Assembly (NCBI GenBank): GCA_902580215.1
Contig: CACHJT010000008.1
Location: 1 to 50,964, forward strand
Source of the DNA: an uncultured Candidatus Actinomarina sp.
GTDB lineage: Bacteria > Actinomycetota > Acidimicrobiia > Actinomarinales > Actinomarinaceae
Direction of reading: 5' to 3'
DNA length: 50,964 nucleotides
This document shows, in pieces, positions 24,378-32,707 of the stretch. Made by a program: the position numbers and the translations under genes. Below the pieces are notes generated by a model. It made no database searches. It was given only the letters and a program-made list of their open reading frames with translations, and was not told where the DNA came from. How positions within the stretch are numbered: the stretch's first letter is position 1; each line of letters starts with the position of its first letter.

Positions 24378-25514
24378 TTGTTAAAACTTACTTACATAAC
24401 TTATCAGGTTTTTCCAAACGAAAAAGCTAATACTATTCAAACAATTAGAATGCTGGAATCTTTATGTTCTTTTGGCATTAACGCTCAACTCATTTTTCCA
24501 GATAGAGGATATGTAAAAAATGACAATGAAGCAATAATAGAATTTTATGAAATTAAAGAAAAGTTTAAGATTTCTAAATATTCACACAAATTACCTTTTA
24601 ACAAAATTAATTTAAGAAAATTAGAAAAGATAAACTTTTTAATTAGCTCTTTTATATGGTCACTTAGTGCAGTTAGAAAATGTTATAAAACAATAACTAA
24701 AGAAGAAATTTTAATGACTAGAACTCACTGGGTTCTTTATTTTGCATCAAAATACAAAAATAAAATCATTTATGAATGTCATAAATTTAGTAAGATTGAT
24801 AATTTTATTTTTAAAAGACTTCAATTTAATGAAAATGTAATAATTATATTCCCCAATGAAGAGTTGCAAAAACAATTCAACCTTTTAGGGGCGCTTTCGA
24901 AAAATATATTAATTTTGCAAAGTGCTTTCGATGAAAAACTATATCTATCAAATGATTTTGAGAAGGTGAAAAATAAAGTAGTTTTTGTTGGAAACTTATT
25001 AAGGTTTAACAACTCTAGAAATTTAGAATTTTTAATAAATACATTTCATGACGCCAGGTTAGAAAAATTTAATTTAACAATAATAGGTGGACCAGATAAA
25101 GTTGTAAATGAATTAAATCATTCTCTGTCTAAAAATACTAAAGTAGTTGGTAGACTACCTCAAAAAGATGCGATAAAAGAGATGCAGTCTGCTGAAATTG
25201 GGTTGTTGATAAATGATGGAAGAGAAGTCCATTCTTATTTACATACCTCACCAATCAAATATTTTGAATACTTAAGAGGTAGATTAAAAATTTTAGCTGC
25301 AGACTTTCCATCCCATAGAAATCTTCCATTAAGTAAGAATAATTTCTACTTTAATGAAAATGATAAAGAAGATTTTATCAATAAATTAATAGAGGCTTCA
25401 AATACAAAATTTCATTATGAAAAAGGTTTGGAAAATTACTCATATAACTCAAGAACTAAAAAACTTTTGGATCATATTGCACGCCTGGAGGGACTCGAAC
25501 CCCCAACCCTCTGA
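24378..25514 (+). CDS. GT4-family glycosyltransferase whose end overlaps tRNA-Arg
   Basis: This is a 378-residue protein. The C-terminal half has VVFVGNLLRFNNSRN near 195, FNLTIIGGP, VVGRLPQKDAIKEMQSAEIG and a TSPIKYFEYL segment, which is the GT-B/GT4 donor domain. The N-terminal half has YITYQVFPNEKANTIQT. It starts with TTG; a stop upstream rules out extension. The last roughly 12 residues are encoded antisense to the tRNA-Arg gene, and the stop codon lies inside it, suggesting that the original end was near residue 366. It probably adds a sugar to the same glycan as its neighbours. Confidence 0.78.
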   Translation: MLKLTYITYQVFPNEKANTIQTIRMLESLCSFGINAQLIFPDRGYVKNDNEAIIEFYEIKEKFKISKYSHKLPFNKINLRKLEKINFLISSFIWSLSAVRKCYKTITKEEILMTRTHWVLYFASKYKNKIIYECHKFSKIDNFIFKRLQFNENVIIIFPNEELQKQFNLLGALSKNILILQSAFDEKLYLSNDFEKVKNKVVFVGNLLRFNNSRNLEFLINTFHDARLEKFNLTIIGGPDKVVNELNHSLSKNTKVVGRLPQKDAIKEMQSAEIGLLINDGREVHSYLHTSPIKYFEYLRGRLKILAADFPSHRNLPLSKNNFYFNENDKEDFINKLIEASNTKFHYEKGLENYSYNSRTKKLLDHIARLEGLEPPTL

Positions 25515-25553
25515 TCCGAAGTCAGATGCTCTATCCAATTGAGCCACAGGCGC
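25480..25553 (-). tRNA. tRNA-Arg (TCG)
   Basis: This 74-base cloverleaf has acceptor GCGCCTG/CAGGCGT (one G-T pair), anticodon stem TCTGA/TCAGA, loop CTTCGGA with anticodon TCG, T arm GGGGG-TTCGAGT-CCCTC and discriminator G. CCA is not encoded. The first 35 bases overlap the convergent GT4 gene. The arginyl-tRNA synthetase gene lies about 800 bases away. Confidence 0.95.
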
Positions 25554-25585
25554 AAGAATTTCTTCTAATCTAAATTTAATACTTA

Positions 25586-25591
25586 TATAAT
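25586..25591 (+). promoter_or_regulatory. -10 box (TATAAT) upstream of the WecG/TagA gene
   Basis: TATAAT ends 10 bases before the ATG at 25602, leaving a leader of at most a few bases. Confidence 0.5.
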
Positions 25592-25601
25592 AGTTGCAAC
25601 T

Positions 25602-26336
25602 ATGAAAACTACTAAGGTGCTTCAAACAAATGTAACTGAGACAAATATAGATCAGGTCTCGAAAATACTTAACACTTCAACAAAAAACCGTGTAGCTATT
25701 TGTAATGCAAATACATTAGTTAGAAGTGTTAGAGATCTAGAAGTTAGAAATGTAATAAATAACTTTACAATCAAAACACCTGATGGTTTCCCTGTTGCAA
25801 AAGCTCTTTCTTTTTTAACTAAACAAAAATTTTCAAGAGTTGATGGCTATAAAGTCTTTTTACAAACAATTGAAGATGGGTTGAGCAGTGGTACAAGACA
25901 TTTCTTTTTTGGAAATAATGAGAAAACAACACAGTTGATGATTAATAGATTAACTCAAAATTTTCCTGATGTGAAAATTGCTGGTTATCTATGCCCAGAA
26001 TTCATGAGTGCTAACGATCTGGTTGAAAATTATAAAGAAGAAATATTTTCTATAAATACTGACATAATTTGGGTCTCTCTTGGGTTCCCTAAACAAGAAC
26101 TCTTCATAAATACACTCTGTAATGAAATAGATACCCCAATTAACTTTGTTGGTGTAGGAGCAGTTTTTGAGTGGGTAGCGGGAACAAAAAAGAAAGCTCC
26201 TGAGTGGATTGCTAATATGGGGTTTGAATGGCTACTTAGATTATTTCAAGACCCAAAAAGACTTTACAAAAGATATTTAATCGACAACACATTATTTATT
26301 CTTTACTTTTTGAGACAAGTGTTCTTTCGTAGATAA
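25602..26336 (+). CDS. WecG/TagA/CpsF-family glycosyltransferase (GT26)
   Basis: This 244-residue protein has NANTLVRSVRD, TPDGFPVAKA near 61-70, SRVDGYKVF, HFFFGNNEKT, VSLGFPKQELF and VGVGAVFEWVAGTKKKAPEW, which is the full GT26 pattern. Such enzymes transfer ManNAc(A) or similar to lipid-linked sugar as the second step of glycan assembly. That fits with the initiating transferase at 21.5 kb. A C-terminal amphipathic part rich in Arg probably docks on the membrane. Confidence 0.88.
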   Translation: MKTTKVLQTNVTETNIDQVSKILNTSTKNRVAICNANTLVRSVRDLEVRNVINNFTIKTPDGFPVAKALSFLTKQKFSRVDGYKVFLQTIEDGLSSGTRHFFFGNNEKTTQLMINRLTQNFPDVKIAGYLCPEFMSANDLVENYKEEIFSINTDIIWVSLGFPKQELFINTLCNEIDTPINFVGVGAVFEWVAGTKKKAPEWIANMGFEWLLRLFQDPKRLYKRYLIDNTLFILYFLRQVFFRR

Positions 26337-26364
26337 TCATTAAAATAAGATAAGAAAAAGCTAT

Positions 26365-28005
26365 ATGAATAATATTTTTAATAATTTAACTACTTCTCTA
26401 TCAGAGGAGTTTAAAAAATTTGATCTGGATGAAGCTATACAGTTAAGTATGTCAAAAATAGCAGGATATGATTTACAAATTAACAACCTCGTAAAATATA
26501 ACAAATCAGACTTTTTTGATGTTCTACAAGAAAACGTAATAGAAACAATCAATTCATCAAATATTTTCTTACCTGTAGAAAAAAATGAAATGGGGTTTCT
26601 CAATTTAAGCCTTAACCATATTTATCTCATGAAAAATATAACAAATACGCAAAGTGATTTTGAAAATGAGCAGAGTAATAAAATTATTTTTGATTACGGT
26701 GGGCCAAATATTGGTAAACCATTGCATGTTGGACATATGCGTACATTAAATATTGGAAGAAGTTTATACAATATTCACTCTTTTATTGGCACTGAAGTAG
26801 TAAGTGATATACATCTTGGAGACTGGGGTATGCCAATAGCTCAAATTATTACCTATTTAGAAAAGGAAAAAATAGAGTTAGAAAGCTTAGACTCAAGCCA
26901 ATTAGAGGTAATTTATCCTAAAGCAAGTGAGGAATATAAACAAAACAATGAATTCAAAACTCGAGCTCAAGAAATAAATAAGCTCCTAAATAATAATGAT
27001 CAAGAACTACTAAAAATGTGGGAGTCTATTAAAGGAATTTCTATACAAAGCCTAAAAGAAAATTTTGAAATATTTGGCCACAGCTTTGATTATTGGTTAG
27101 GTGAGAGTGATGTGAATAATTTAATTCCAAAAATGATTGAGGAATTGTTAAAAGACGAAAAAATCATATATGACGATGGGGCTTTGATTAGTGCGGAAGA
27201 TACAGATCCAAAAATCTTAATCACTAAATCAGATGGGTCATACCTATATATAACTACAGATCTAGCAACTATTTTATTTAGACAAAAAAATATAGGATAC
27301 GATAAAACTTTTTATATTGTCGACAATCGTCAATCACTTCACTTTGAACAATTATTTAGTTCAATTAAGTATTTTGAATTTAACAATCTCGAACACGAAC
27401 ATATTTCGTATGGAACTTTAAATGATAGTGACGGAAACCCATTTAAAACTAGGGAAGGTGGTACGAAGCCTTTAAGTGAACTATTTAAAGAAACTTATGA
27501 TTATATTGAAAAAATTAATAATGATTTAGACAAGTCTATAGTTTCACAATTGACAAATTCGGTACTTACCTACAGTGATTTAATTACCAATAGAAAGACG
27601 GACTATAAGTTTGACTTAGAAAAATTTACCAATGTAAATGGAAAAACAGGTATCTATGTTCAATACTCACAAGTTAGGGCAAAAAAGCTTTTGGAAAATA
27701 TTGCAACTAAACACAGTGAACTAAATGATTTAATTCTTAATGATGTAGATAAGGAACTGCTGTCAAAATTATATTTGTTTACTTACTTTTTAGAACAGTC
27801 AGCCGTTCTTAACGAACCTCATCATCTTGCAAACTATTTGTACGAAATCTCAAATTTGTTTAATCAGTTCTACGAAAGCGAAAAAATATCAGAAATTGAA
27901 GATTCAGACCAGTTATCTTCAAAAATGTATATTACCAATTTATTTTTGACAACTAGTCAAAATGTAATGTGGTGCTTGGGAATAACTCCAGTAAACCAAA
28001 TGTAA
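26365..28005 (+). CDS. argS: Arginyl-tRNA synthetase
   Basis: This 546-residue class I synthetase has a shortened N-terminal domain, then DYGGPNIGKPLHVGHMRTLN (about 110-129; HVGH is the HIGH motif), a DIHLGDWGMPIAQI segment and YITTDLATI. It also has TREGGTKPLSEL, the degenerate KMSK region typical of ArgRS, and a C-terminal anticodon domain with YVQYSQVRA. It charges tRNA-Arg in the cytoplasm. It stands downstream of the GT26 gene (28-base gap) and converges with a small membrane protein. Confidence 0.95.
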   Translation: MNNIFNNLTTSLSEEFKKFDLDEAIQLSMSKIAGYDLQINNLVKYNKSDFFDVLQENVIETINSSNIFLPVEKNEMGFLNLSLNHIYLMKNITNTQSDFENEQSNKIIFDYGGPNIGKPLHVGHMRTLNIGRSLYNIHSFIGTEVVSDIHLGDWGMPIAQIITYLEKEKIELESLDSSQLEVIYPKASEEYKQNNEFKTRAQEINKLLNNNDQELLKMWESIKGISIQSLKENFEIFGHSFDYWLGESDVNNLIPKMIEELLKDEKIIYDDGALISAEDTDPKILITKSDGSYLYITTDLATILFRQKNIGYDKTFYIVDNRQSLHFEQLFSSIKYFEFNNLEHEHISYGTLNDSDGNPFKTREGGTKPLSELFKETYDYIEKINNDLDKSIVSQLTNSVLTYSDLITNRKTDYKFDLEKFTNVNGKTGIYVQYSQVRAKKLLENIATKHSELNDLILNDVDKELLSKLYLFTYFLEQSAVLNEPHHLANYLYEISNLFNQFYESEKISEIEDSDQLSSKMYITNLFLTTSQNVMWCLGITPVNQM

Positions 28006-28006
28006 G

Positions 28007-28549
28007 CTATAAAAATATTTGAGTAGAAATAATCCAAATTATAAGTATCAAACTATATGAGTAATTATTTATAATACTCAAATTTTTTCCAAAATTGTGA
28101 AATAAAAATAGTACCAACGGAATTGCTATAAATCCGGAAAATGAAACCGCTCTAGCGATTACAAGATATTCATTCACAAATACATTTTGATTTCTTAACA
28201 AAATCTGAAACAAGACTAGAAAAAATAATGAAACAAATATTACCGATACTACATTTGTCAGTAAATTTCTAAAAGATCTGTTCTCTATAAAATATTCATT
28301 AAAAAATTCAACAGGAACAAATAAAACAAATATAGAAACAAAAAGCGTAATAAACGACCAAAAGAGACCTTGGCCACTCCAGCTTATAAGCGCTTCATTT
28401 ACTATTCCTGACGACTCTAAAAATAAATAAACTGAGAAGCCTAATAGAGATGTGCCAAGAACAAAACAATACAATCCCAATACGGAGATAATCTGACTGC
28501 GATTTATAGATAAATTGTTTTTTGTTATTTTGCTAACATCGTATTGCAT
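28007..28549 (-). CDS. Five-helix membrane protein of unknown function
   Basis: This 180-residue protein starts with a short polar segment and then has about five to six membrane helices. There are few charged residues and no recognisable motif. It converges with argS (one base apart) and diverges from the Nfu-like gene. No function can be assigned. Confidence 0.6.
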   Translation of the reverse strand: MQYDVSKITKNNLSINRSQIISVLGLYCFVLGTSLLGFSVYLFLESSGIVNEALISWSGQGLFWSFITLFVSIFVLFVPVEFFNEYFIENRSFRNLLTNVVSVIFVSLFFLVLFQILLRNQNVFVNEYLVIARAVSFSGFIAIPLVLFLFHNFGKNLSIINNYSYSLILIIWIISTQIFL

Positions 28550-28579
28550 ACAGACATATTAACTGTTTTTATATTAAAA

Positions 28580-28585
28580 TATTAT
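28580..28585 (+). promoter_or_regulatory. -10 box (TATTAT) for a leaderless Nfu-like gene
   Basis: TATTAT ends 6 bases before the ATG at 28592. This supports that ATG over the longer frame starting at 28544. Confidence 0.5.
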
Positions 28586-28591
28586 TTAAAT

Positions 28592-28834
28592 ATGGATTTA
28601 ATAGACACTCCAAACCCAAACGCTAAAAAAGTATTAGTTGAACACGACTATGAAATAGCAATTTACATTAATAAAGATGATCAAGAAGTTGATGGTATTG
28701 CAAAACAATTAATTGAGATAGATGGTGTTGAATCTATATTCACAGGTCCTAGTTTTTTAACTCTTACGAAAGAGGAAAGTAGTGATTGGAATATCATTAA
28801 TAACGATATATTAAATAAGTTTGATACAATATAG
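28592..28834 (+). CDS. Nfu N-terminal domain protein (Fe-S scaffold-associated)
   Basis: This protein is about 80 residues. It has DTPNPNAKKVLVEH, AIYINKDDQEVDGIAKQL, a GVESIFTGPSFLTLTKEESSDW pattern and a final WNIINNDI helix. This is the Nfu_N domain, usually fused to the NifU-like CxxC domain. Here the CxxC domain is absent, so the protein cannot hold a cluster by itself and may act as an adaptor. The longer open frame to 28544 adds 16 hydrophobic residues that do not fit the domain. Confidence 0.78.
   Translation: MDLIDTPNPNAKKVLVEHDYEIAIYINKDDQEVDGIAKQLIEIDGVESIFTGPSFLTLTKEESSDWNIINNDILNKFDTI
28825..28830 (+). promoter_or_regulatory. -10 box (TACAAT) overlapping the end of the Nfu-like gene
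   Basis: TACAAT ends 6 bases before the ATG at 28837. It overlaps the last codons of the upstream gene, giving the next gene its own leaderless transcript. Confidence 0.5.
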
Positions 28835-28836
28835 CT

Positions 28837-29448
28837 ATGGAAACCTTTAATCCAGATCCTAAACCAGGAAGAATCGTACTTCCTCTTGTTTTAATTGGTA
28901 TGATTGCAACAACATATACTTTTATCAACAGAGTTTCAACAAATAACAACCTAGAAATAGTTGCTGAAGAAACCCCAGTAGAAACGGTTGCCGAAGAAAC
29001 AAGTGTTGAAGACACTTCTACAACTTCTACAACCACGACACTTCCTGATAATTATGTTGCTTATCTTGAAGAATTAACTGCAGAAAAGATCCAAGCAACT
29101 GAACTTGGTAAAGATGTTTTAGAAGCAAATGACAATTGGGACAATCAAAGTGTTACATACCAAGAAGCCAAAGATGAGTTTAAGGCAAATATTTCAACCG
29201 CAGAGCAATTTGTTACAACTGTTTCTGAGCCTGGACCGCCAAATGAATTTGCTTACCTAGTTACAAGCCATGAAGAGTTAAAAACTCTCGTAAATTTGAT
29301 TTACGAAGATACTGTAGAGCTACTTGCCGGTCTTGAATCTTCTGATACAGGAGAGCAAAGGGCTGCAGCTCTTGATTCGTTCAATAGAAACTTAGATCAG
29401 TTTATTAAAAAGATCGAAGAAGTGGTTGCATCAGCAACTTCTAGCTAG
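28837..29448 (+). CDS. Membrane-anchored extracytoplasmic helical protein
   Basis: This 203-residue protein has one membrane helix (about 13-33), then an acidic, Thr-rich linker (about 43-70) ending in a run of Thr and Leu-Pro. It ends in an extracytoplasmic helical domain of about 130 residues. Thr-rich linkers ending Leu-Pro after a membrane anchor are common in secreted actinobacterial proteins. The folded domain resembles no family I can name. Its end overlaps the convergent glutamine synthetase gene by 8 bases. Confidence 0.6.
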   Translation: METFNPDPKPGRIVLPLVLIGMIATTYTFINRVSTNNNLEIVAEETPVETVAEETSVEDTSTTSTTTTLPDNYVAYLEELTAEKIQATELGKDVLEANDNWDNQSVTYQEAKDEFKANISTAEQFVTTVSEPGPPNEFAYLVTSHEELKTLVNLIYEDTVELLAGLESSDTGEQRAAALDSFNRNLDQFIKKIEEVVASATSS

Positions 29449-30469
29449 AAGCTGCTGAACAAACAGTATCAATCATTAACATTGCAATAACGTAAGGATC
29501 GCCATTAGCATTAGGTCTTCTATCTTCTAGATAGCCTTTTTTATCTACTTCAACCTGCCATGGAATTCTAATAGATGCTCCTCTATCACTTACTCCGTAA
29601 GAAAAAGTGTCATAACTTTGAGTTTCATGGTCACCTGTTAGTCTTTCTTCAATGTTTGCACCATAATTTTTTACATGCAAATCAGCATTTTTACCAAGAG
29701 CTTCACATGCTGCAACAATTGCATCGTATCCGCCATCTTCTCTCATTTGTTTAGTCGAAAAGTTAGTATGCATACCAGCGCCATTCCAATCACCTTTTAC
29801 AGGTTTTGGAGTTAGTGTTGCAGAAATATTCCAATCTTCAGCGATTCTGTATAGTAACCATCTTGCAACCCAAATTTGGTCACCAATATCTGGTGCACCT
29901 ACAGGTCCAATTTGGAACTCCCACTGTCCAGGCATAACTTCAGCATTTGTACCTGAAATACCTAATCCAGCTTCTATGCAAGCTGTTGCATGAGCTTCAG
30001 AGATCTCTCTTCCATAAACTTCATCGGCACCTACACCACAGTAATAACCACCTTGAGGTGCTGGGTATCCTGATGGAGGAAATCCCAAAGGTTGTCCGTA
30101 TTTAAGTGAGTCATAAGACTGTTCGTAAAATGTATACTCTTGTTCCATTCCAAACCAAGGCTCGAATTCACCAAAATTTTCGGCTGACTCTACCAATGCA
30201 GCTCTAGTATTTGATGCATGTGGTGTCATGTCTACATTCATTACTTCACACATCACCAAAATATTTTCGCCTCCTCTAACTGGGTCGGGAAATTGTGCTA
30301 CTGGCTTTAGCACACAATCAGATTGGTCACCTGTTGCTTGTTGAGTGCTAGAACCGTCAAAACCCCAAATAGGAGGCTCTGTTCCTTGATCGATTATTTT
30401 TGTTTTACTCCTTAATTTTGCGGTCGGAGTTAGACCGTCAATCCATATATATTCTGCTTTTATCTTCAT
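29441..30469 (-). CDS. glnII: Glutamine synthetase type II
   Basis: This 342-residue enzyme matches the eukaryote-like GSII family. It has EYIWIDG near the start, IWGFDGSSTQQATG (33-46), a CVLKPVAQFPDP segment, WFGMEQEYTF, GPVGAPDIGDQIWVAR and NGAGMHTNFST, with metal- and ATP-site residues in place. It makes glutamine from glutamate, ammonia and ATP. TACATT (30476-30481) lies 6 bases before the ATG, so the RNA is probably leaderless. The divergent gene is a GlnR-like regulator, which is the likely controller. Confidence 0.93.
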   Translation of the reverse strand: MKIKAEYIWIDGLTPTAKLRSKTKIIDQGTEPPIWGFDGSSTQQATGDQSDCVLKPVAQFPDPVRGGENILVMCEVMNVDMTPHASNTRAALVESAENFGEFEPWFGMEQEYTFYEQSYDSLKYGQPLGFPPSGYPAPQGGYYCGVGADEVYGREISEAHATACIEAGLGISGTNAEVMPGQWEFQIGPVGAPDIGDQIWVARWLLYRIAEDWNISATLTPKPVKGDWNGAGMHTNFSTKQMREDGGYDAIVAACEALGKNADLHVKNYGANIEERLTGDHETQSYDTFSYGVSDRGASIRIPWQVEVDKKGYLEDRRPNANGDPYVIAMLMIDTVCSAASS

Positions 30470-30475
30470 GAAAAT

Positions 30476-30481
30476 AATGTA
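30476..30481 (-). promoter_or_regulatory. -10 box (TACATT) for leaderless glnII
   Basis: On the minus strand TACATT is followed by 6 bases and the glnII ATG at 30469. Confidence 0.5.
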
Positions 30482-30502
30482 ATATATATTTCAAGCAATG
30501 TT

Positions 30503-30529
30503 GTTACAGAATTATTAAATAATTGTTTC
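30503..30529. promoter_or_regulatory. Possible GlnR-like operator between glnII and its regulator gene
   Basis: GTTAC, ATTAA and GTTTC are each separated by exactly 6 bases (11-base period), which resembles the half-site plus 6-base spacing known for actinobacterial GlnR boxes. The site covers the region upstream of the glnII -10 box and the regulator's own 5' end. The middle unit fits poorly and the region is AT-rich, so this is only a candidate. Confidence 0.25.
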
Positions 30530-30532
30530 GAG

Positions 30533-31162
30533 ATGATAGATACATATATAAACATAGATAAAGAACATAAAAACTTCGAAGACTTATTGAAGTCTTCTGG
30601 TGTAAAAAAACTCGTCGTTAAGAATATAAAAACCCCAAAACAAATACATTTAGTTGTAACATCGCTTTCTAAATACGGTGAAACTAAGAAAAATTTGTCA
30701 GATTTAGAATCCTCCACAAAACCTTTTCCTACTTTAATTATTGTTAATGATGTAGATTTTGAACAAACAGTTGACCTAATTCAAAACCCTCAAATTGAAC
30801 TAATCTCGATTAATAGCAAATTAGAAGAAGTAGGTGCAAGAGTTCACGCACTAGTAGGTGATAGTGATTCAGAAATACTTGAATTCAAAGACCTCAGTAT
30901 TAATTTAAAAACGTATGAAGCTAAAGCGGGTGATGTGTTACTCGACCTAACATTCATGGAATACGAGTTATTAAAGTTTTTTGTTGTGAACCAGGAAAAT
31001 GTTTGGTCAAGAGAGCAGCTTCTCGAAAAGGTTTGGGGTTACGATTATTTCGGTGGTGCAAGAACAGTTGATGTTCATGTTAGAAGGCTAAGAGCAAAGC
31101 TAGGTGACAAAAGAAATGATTGGATTAAAACAGTTCACTCAGTCGGTTACAAATTTAACTAA
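30533..31162 (+). CDS. OmpR-type orphan response regulator, GlnR-like
   Basis: This is a 209-residue protein. Residues 1-110 look like a receiver fold but lack the clear phospho-acceptor Asp pattern. Residues 125-209 are a winged helix: LDLTFMEYELLKFFV, SREQLLEKVWGYDYFGGARTVDVHVRRLRAKL and TVHSVGYKF. Actinobacterial GlnR is exactly such an orphan OmpR-family regulator with an atypical receiver, and it controls nitrogen genes including glutamine synthetase. Divergent position next to glnII supports that reading. No sensor kinase is nearby. It overlaps the convergent Fe-S carrier gene by 8 bases. Confidence 0.72.
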   Translation: MIDTYINIDKEHKNFEDLLKSSGVKKLVVKNIKTPKQIHLVVTSLSKYGETKKNLSDLESSTKPFPTLIIVNDVDFEQTVDLIQNPQIELISINSKLEEVGARVHALVGDSDSEILEFKDLSINLKTYEAKAGDVLLDLTFMEYELLKFFVVNQENVWSREQLLEKVWGYDYFGGARTVDVHVRRLRAKLGDKRNDWIKTVHSVGYKFN

Positions 31163-31502
31163 AGCTATTACCGCAACCACAGGTTCTGGATACATTTGGA
31201 TTATCAATGGAGAATCCTGTTTCCATTAACCCTTCCTTGTAATCTAAAGTTGCACCTTTAATATGTTCTAGGCTTTGACCATCAACAACAATGTTGACCC
31301 CGTCGTACTCTTCTATTACATCACCATCAAATTTGTCTGTATCAAAGAACATTTCGTAGGAATAGCCAGAACAACCTCCTGGTTTTACTCCCATTCTGAG
31401 AAAGCTATCATCTGCTGTCTCTTCTGATTTTAGTTCTACAAGCTTTTTTACAGCGCTATCAGTTGCAAGAACTGCTCTTGATGATTTAATTTGTATATCC
31501 AT
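31155..31502 (-). CDS. A-type iron-sulfur carrier (IscA/ErpA family)
   Basis: This protein is about 115 residues. It has KPGGCSGYSYEMFFD (conserved first Cys) and RTCGCGNSF near the end (the paired Cys), with the YKEGLMETGFSIDNPN segment before it. This is the full A-type carrier pattern; such proteins deliver Fe-S clusters to targets. TATAAT (31509-31514) sits 6 bases before the ATG at 31502. The TTG two codons earlier is therefore an unlikely start. Confidence 0.92.
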   Translation of the reverse strand: MDIQIKSSRAVLATDSAVKKLVELKSEETADDSFLRMGVKPGGCSGYSYEMFFDTDKFDGDVIEEYDGVNIVVDGQSLEHIKGATLDYKEGLMETGFSIDNPNVSRTCGCGNSFS

Positions 31503-31508
31503 ATGCAA

Positions 31509-31514
31509 ATTATA
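31509..31514 (-). promoter_or_regulatory. -10 box (TATAAT) for the leaderless A-type carrier gene
   Basis: On the minus strand TATAAT is followed by 6 bases and the ATG at 31502. It is back-to-back with the mrp promoter at 31568-31573. Confidence 0.6.
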
Positions 31515-31567
31515 ACAAGAAAACGGATATTCAATAAATTAATAATTACATCTTTCACAAATGTACT

Positions 31568-31573
31568 TAGAAT
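31568..31573 (+). promoter_or_regulatory. -10 box (TAGAAT) for leaderless mrp
   Basis: TAGAAT ends 6 bases before the ATG at 31580, giving mrp-selA-selB a leaderless start. Confidence 0.55.
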
Positions 31574-31579
31574 ATTCGT

Positions 31580-32707
31580 ATGACACAAAGTGATATATTG
31601 CTAAAACACTTATCTACAGTGTTTGATCCTGAGCTAGGAGCTAATATTGTTGAGCTTGGGATGGTTAAAAAAGTGGATCATGAAGAATTTACTGTCAAAT
31701 TAGACCTGGCTTTGACGATTGCAGATTGTCCCATGAGAAGTCAAATTGAAAAAGAAATCACTAGAAAACTGACATTACTTGAAAATGTTGAAACAGTTGA
31801 AATTAATGTTGTTGCTATGGATCAAAAAGATAGAACTGCTGTTATGGAAAAAGCAAGAAAAAAAGCAAGGGAAAACGCCCAACCAACAAAGATTGATCCA
31901 AGAACTAGAGTAATCGCAATAGGTAGTGGTAAAGGTGGTGTCGGCAAATCTACTTTATCTACAAATATTGCACTTGGGTTATCAAGAAAAGGATTTAAAA
32001 CAGGGCTTCTCGATGCTGATATTTGGGGATTTTCTATTCCTAGACTTCTAGGAATTAAAGGAAGAATTGAAGCAAACGAAAATAAACTAATGGTTCCATT
32101 TGTCTATGACAACTTAAAAGTTATTTCAACCGGACTTATCACTAGTGATGAAGACACTGCACTCATGTGGCGTGGATTAATGTTAAGCAAGGCATTGGAA
32201 CAATTTCTAACAAATGTGGAGTGGGGAGATCTTGATTACTTAATAATTGACCTTCCACCGGGTACAGGCGATATTCAAATGGCATTAAGTAGATTACTTC
32301 CACAAGCCGAACTTATAGTTGTTACAACTCCGCAGCTTATGGCACAAAAAGTTGCAACTAGAGTTGCTGATATGGCAAAAAGAAGTTTTATACCGCTTTT
32401 AGGTGTAATCGAAAATATGTCGTACTTTGAAACAAATACTGGCGATAAATTTAATATATTTGGCCAAGGTGGAGGAGATGCACTAGCAGAACAGTTTGCT
32501 CTTCCAATGCTAGGGAAAATTCCTATCAGTGAAGATACAAATGATATTGCAGATGATGGGACACCTTTAATACTTCAAGAAAAAAATACCCCTACTAAAA
32601 CAGAAATTGAAAAACTTATTTCTGTAATAGCTGAAAAGTTGCCTCCAATAGTAGACGAAACCTGTACTGGGCGTCTAGCAAAGGTTTTTGAAGAGCTTGC
32701 TAAGTAA
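31580..32707 (+). CDS. mrp: Mrp/ApbC-family P-loop ATPase (Fe-S cluster carrier)
   Basis: This 375-residue protein has an N-terminal MIP18/DUF59 domain (1-85), a charged linker, then GSGKGGVGKST (about 112-122), a DADIWGFSIPRLLG segment, and DLPPGTGD. The region after ENMSYF, where many Mrp proteins have a Cys-Pro-x-Cys pair, has no Cys, as I recall for actinobacterial Mrp. It handles Fe-S cluster transfer. Its stop and the selA ATG share a base (TAATG), so mrp, selA and selB are one coupled operon. Confidence 0.92.
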   Translation: MTQSDILLKHLSTVFDPELGANIVELGMVKKVDHEEFTVKLDLALTIADCPMRSQIEKEITRKLTLLENVETVEINVVAMDQKDRTAVMEKARKKARENAQPTKIDPRTRVIAIGSGKGGVGKSTLSTNIALGLSRKGFKTGLLDADIWGFSIPRLLGIKGRIEANENKLMVPFVYDNLKVISTGLITSDEDTALMWRGLMLSKALEQFLTNVEWGDLDYLIIDLPPGTGDIQMALSRLLPQAELIVVTTPQLMAQKVATRVADMAKRSFIPLLGVIENMSYFETNTGDKFNIFGQGGGDALAEQFALPMLGKIPISEDTNDIADDGTPLILQEKNTPTKTEIEKLISVIAEKLPPIVDETCTGRLAKVFEELAK

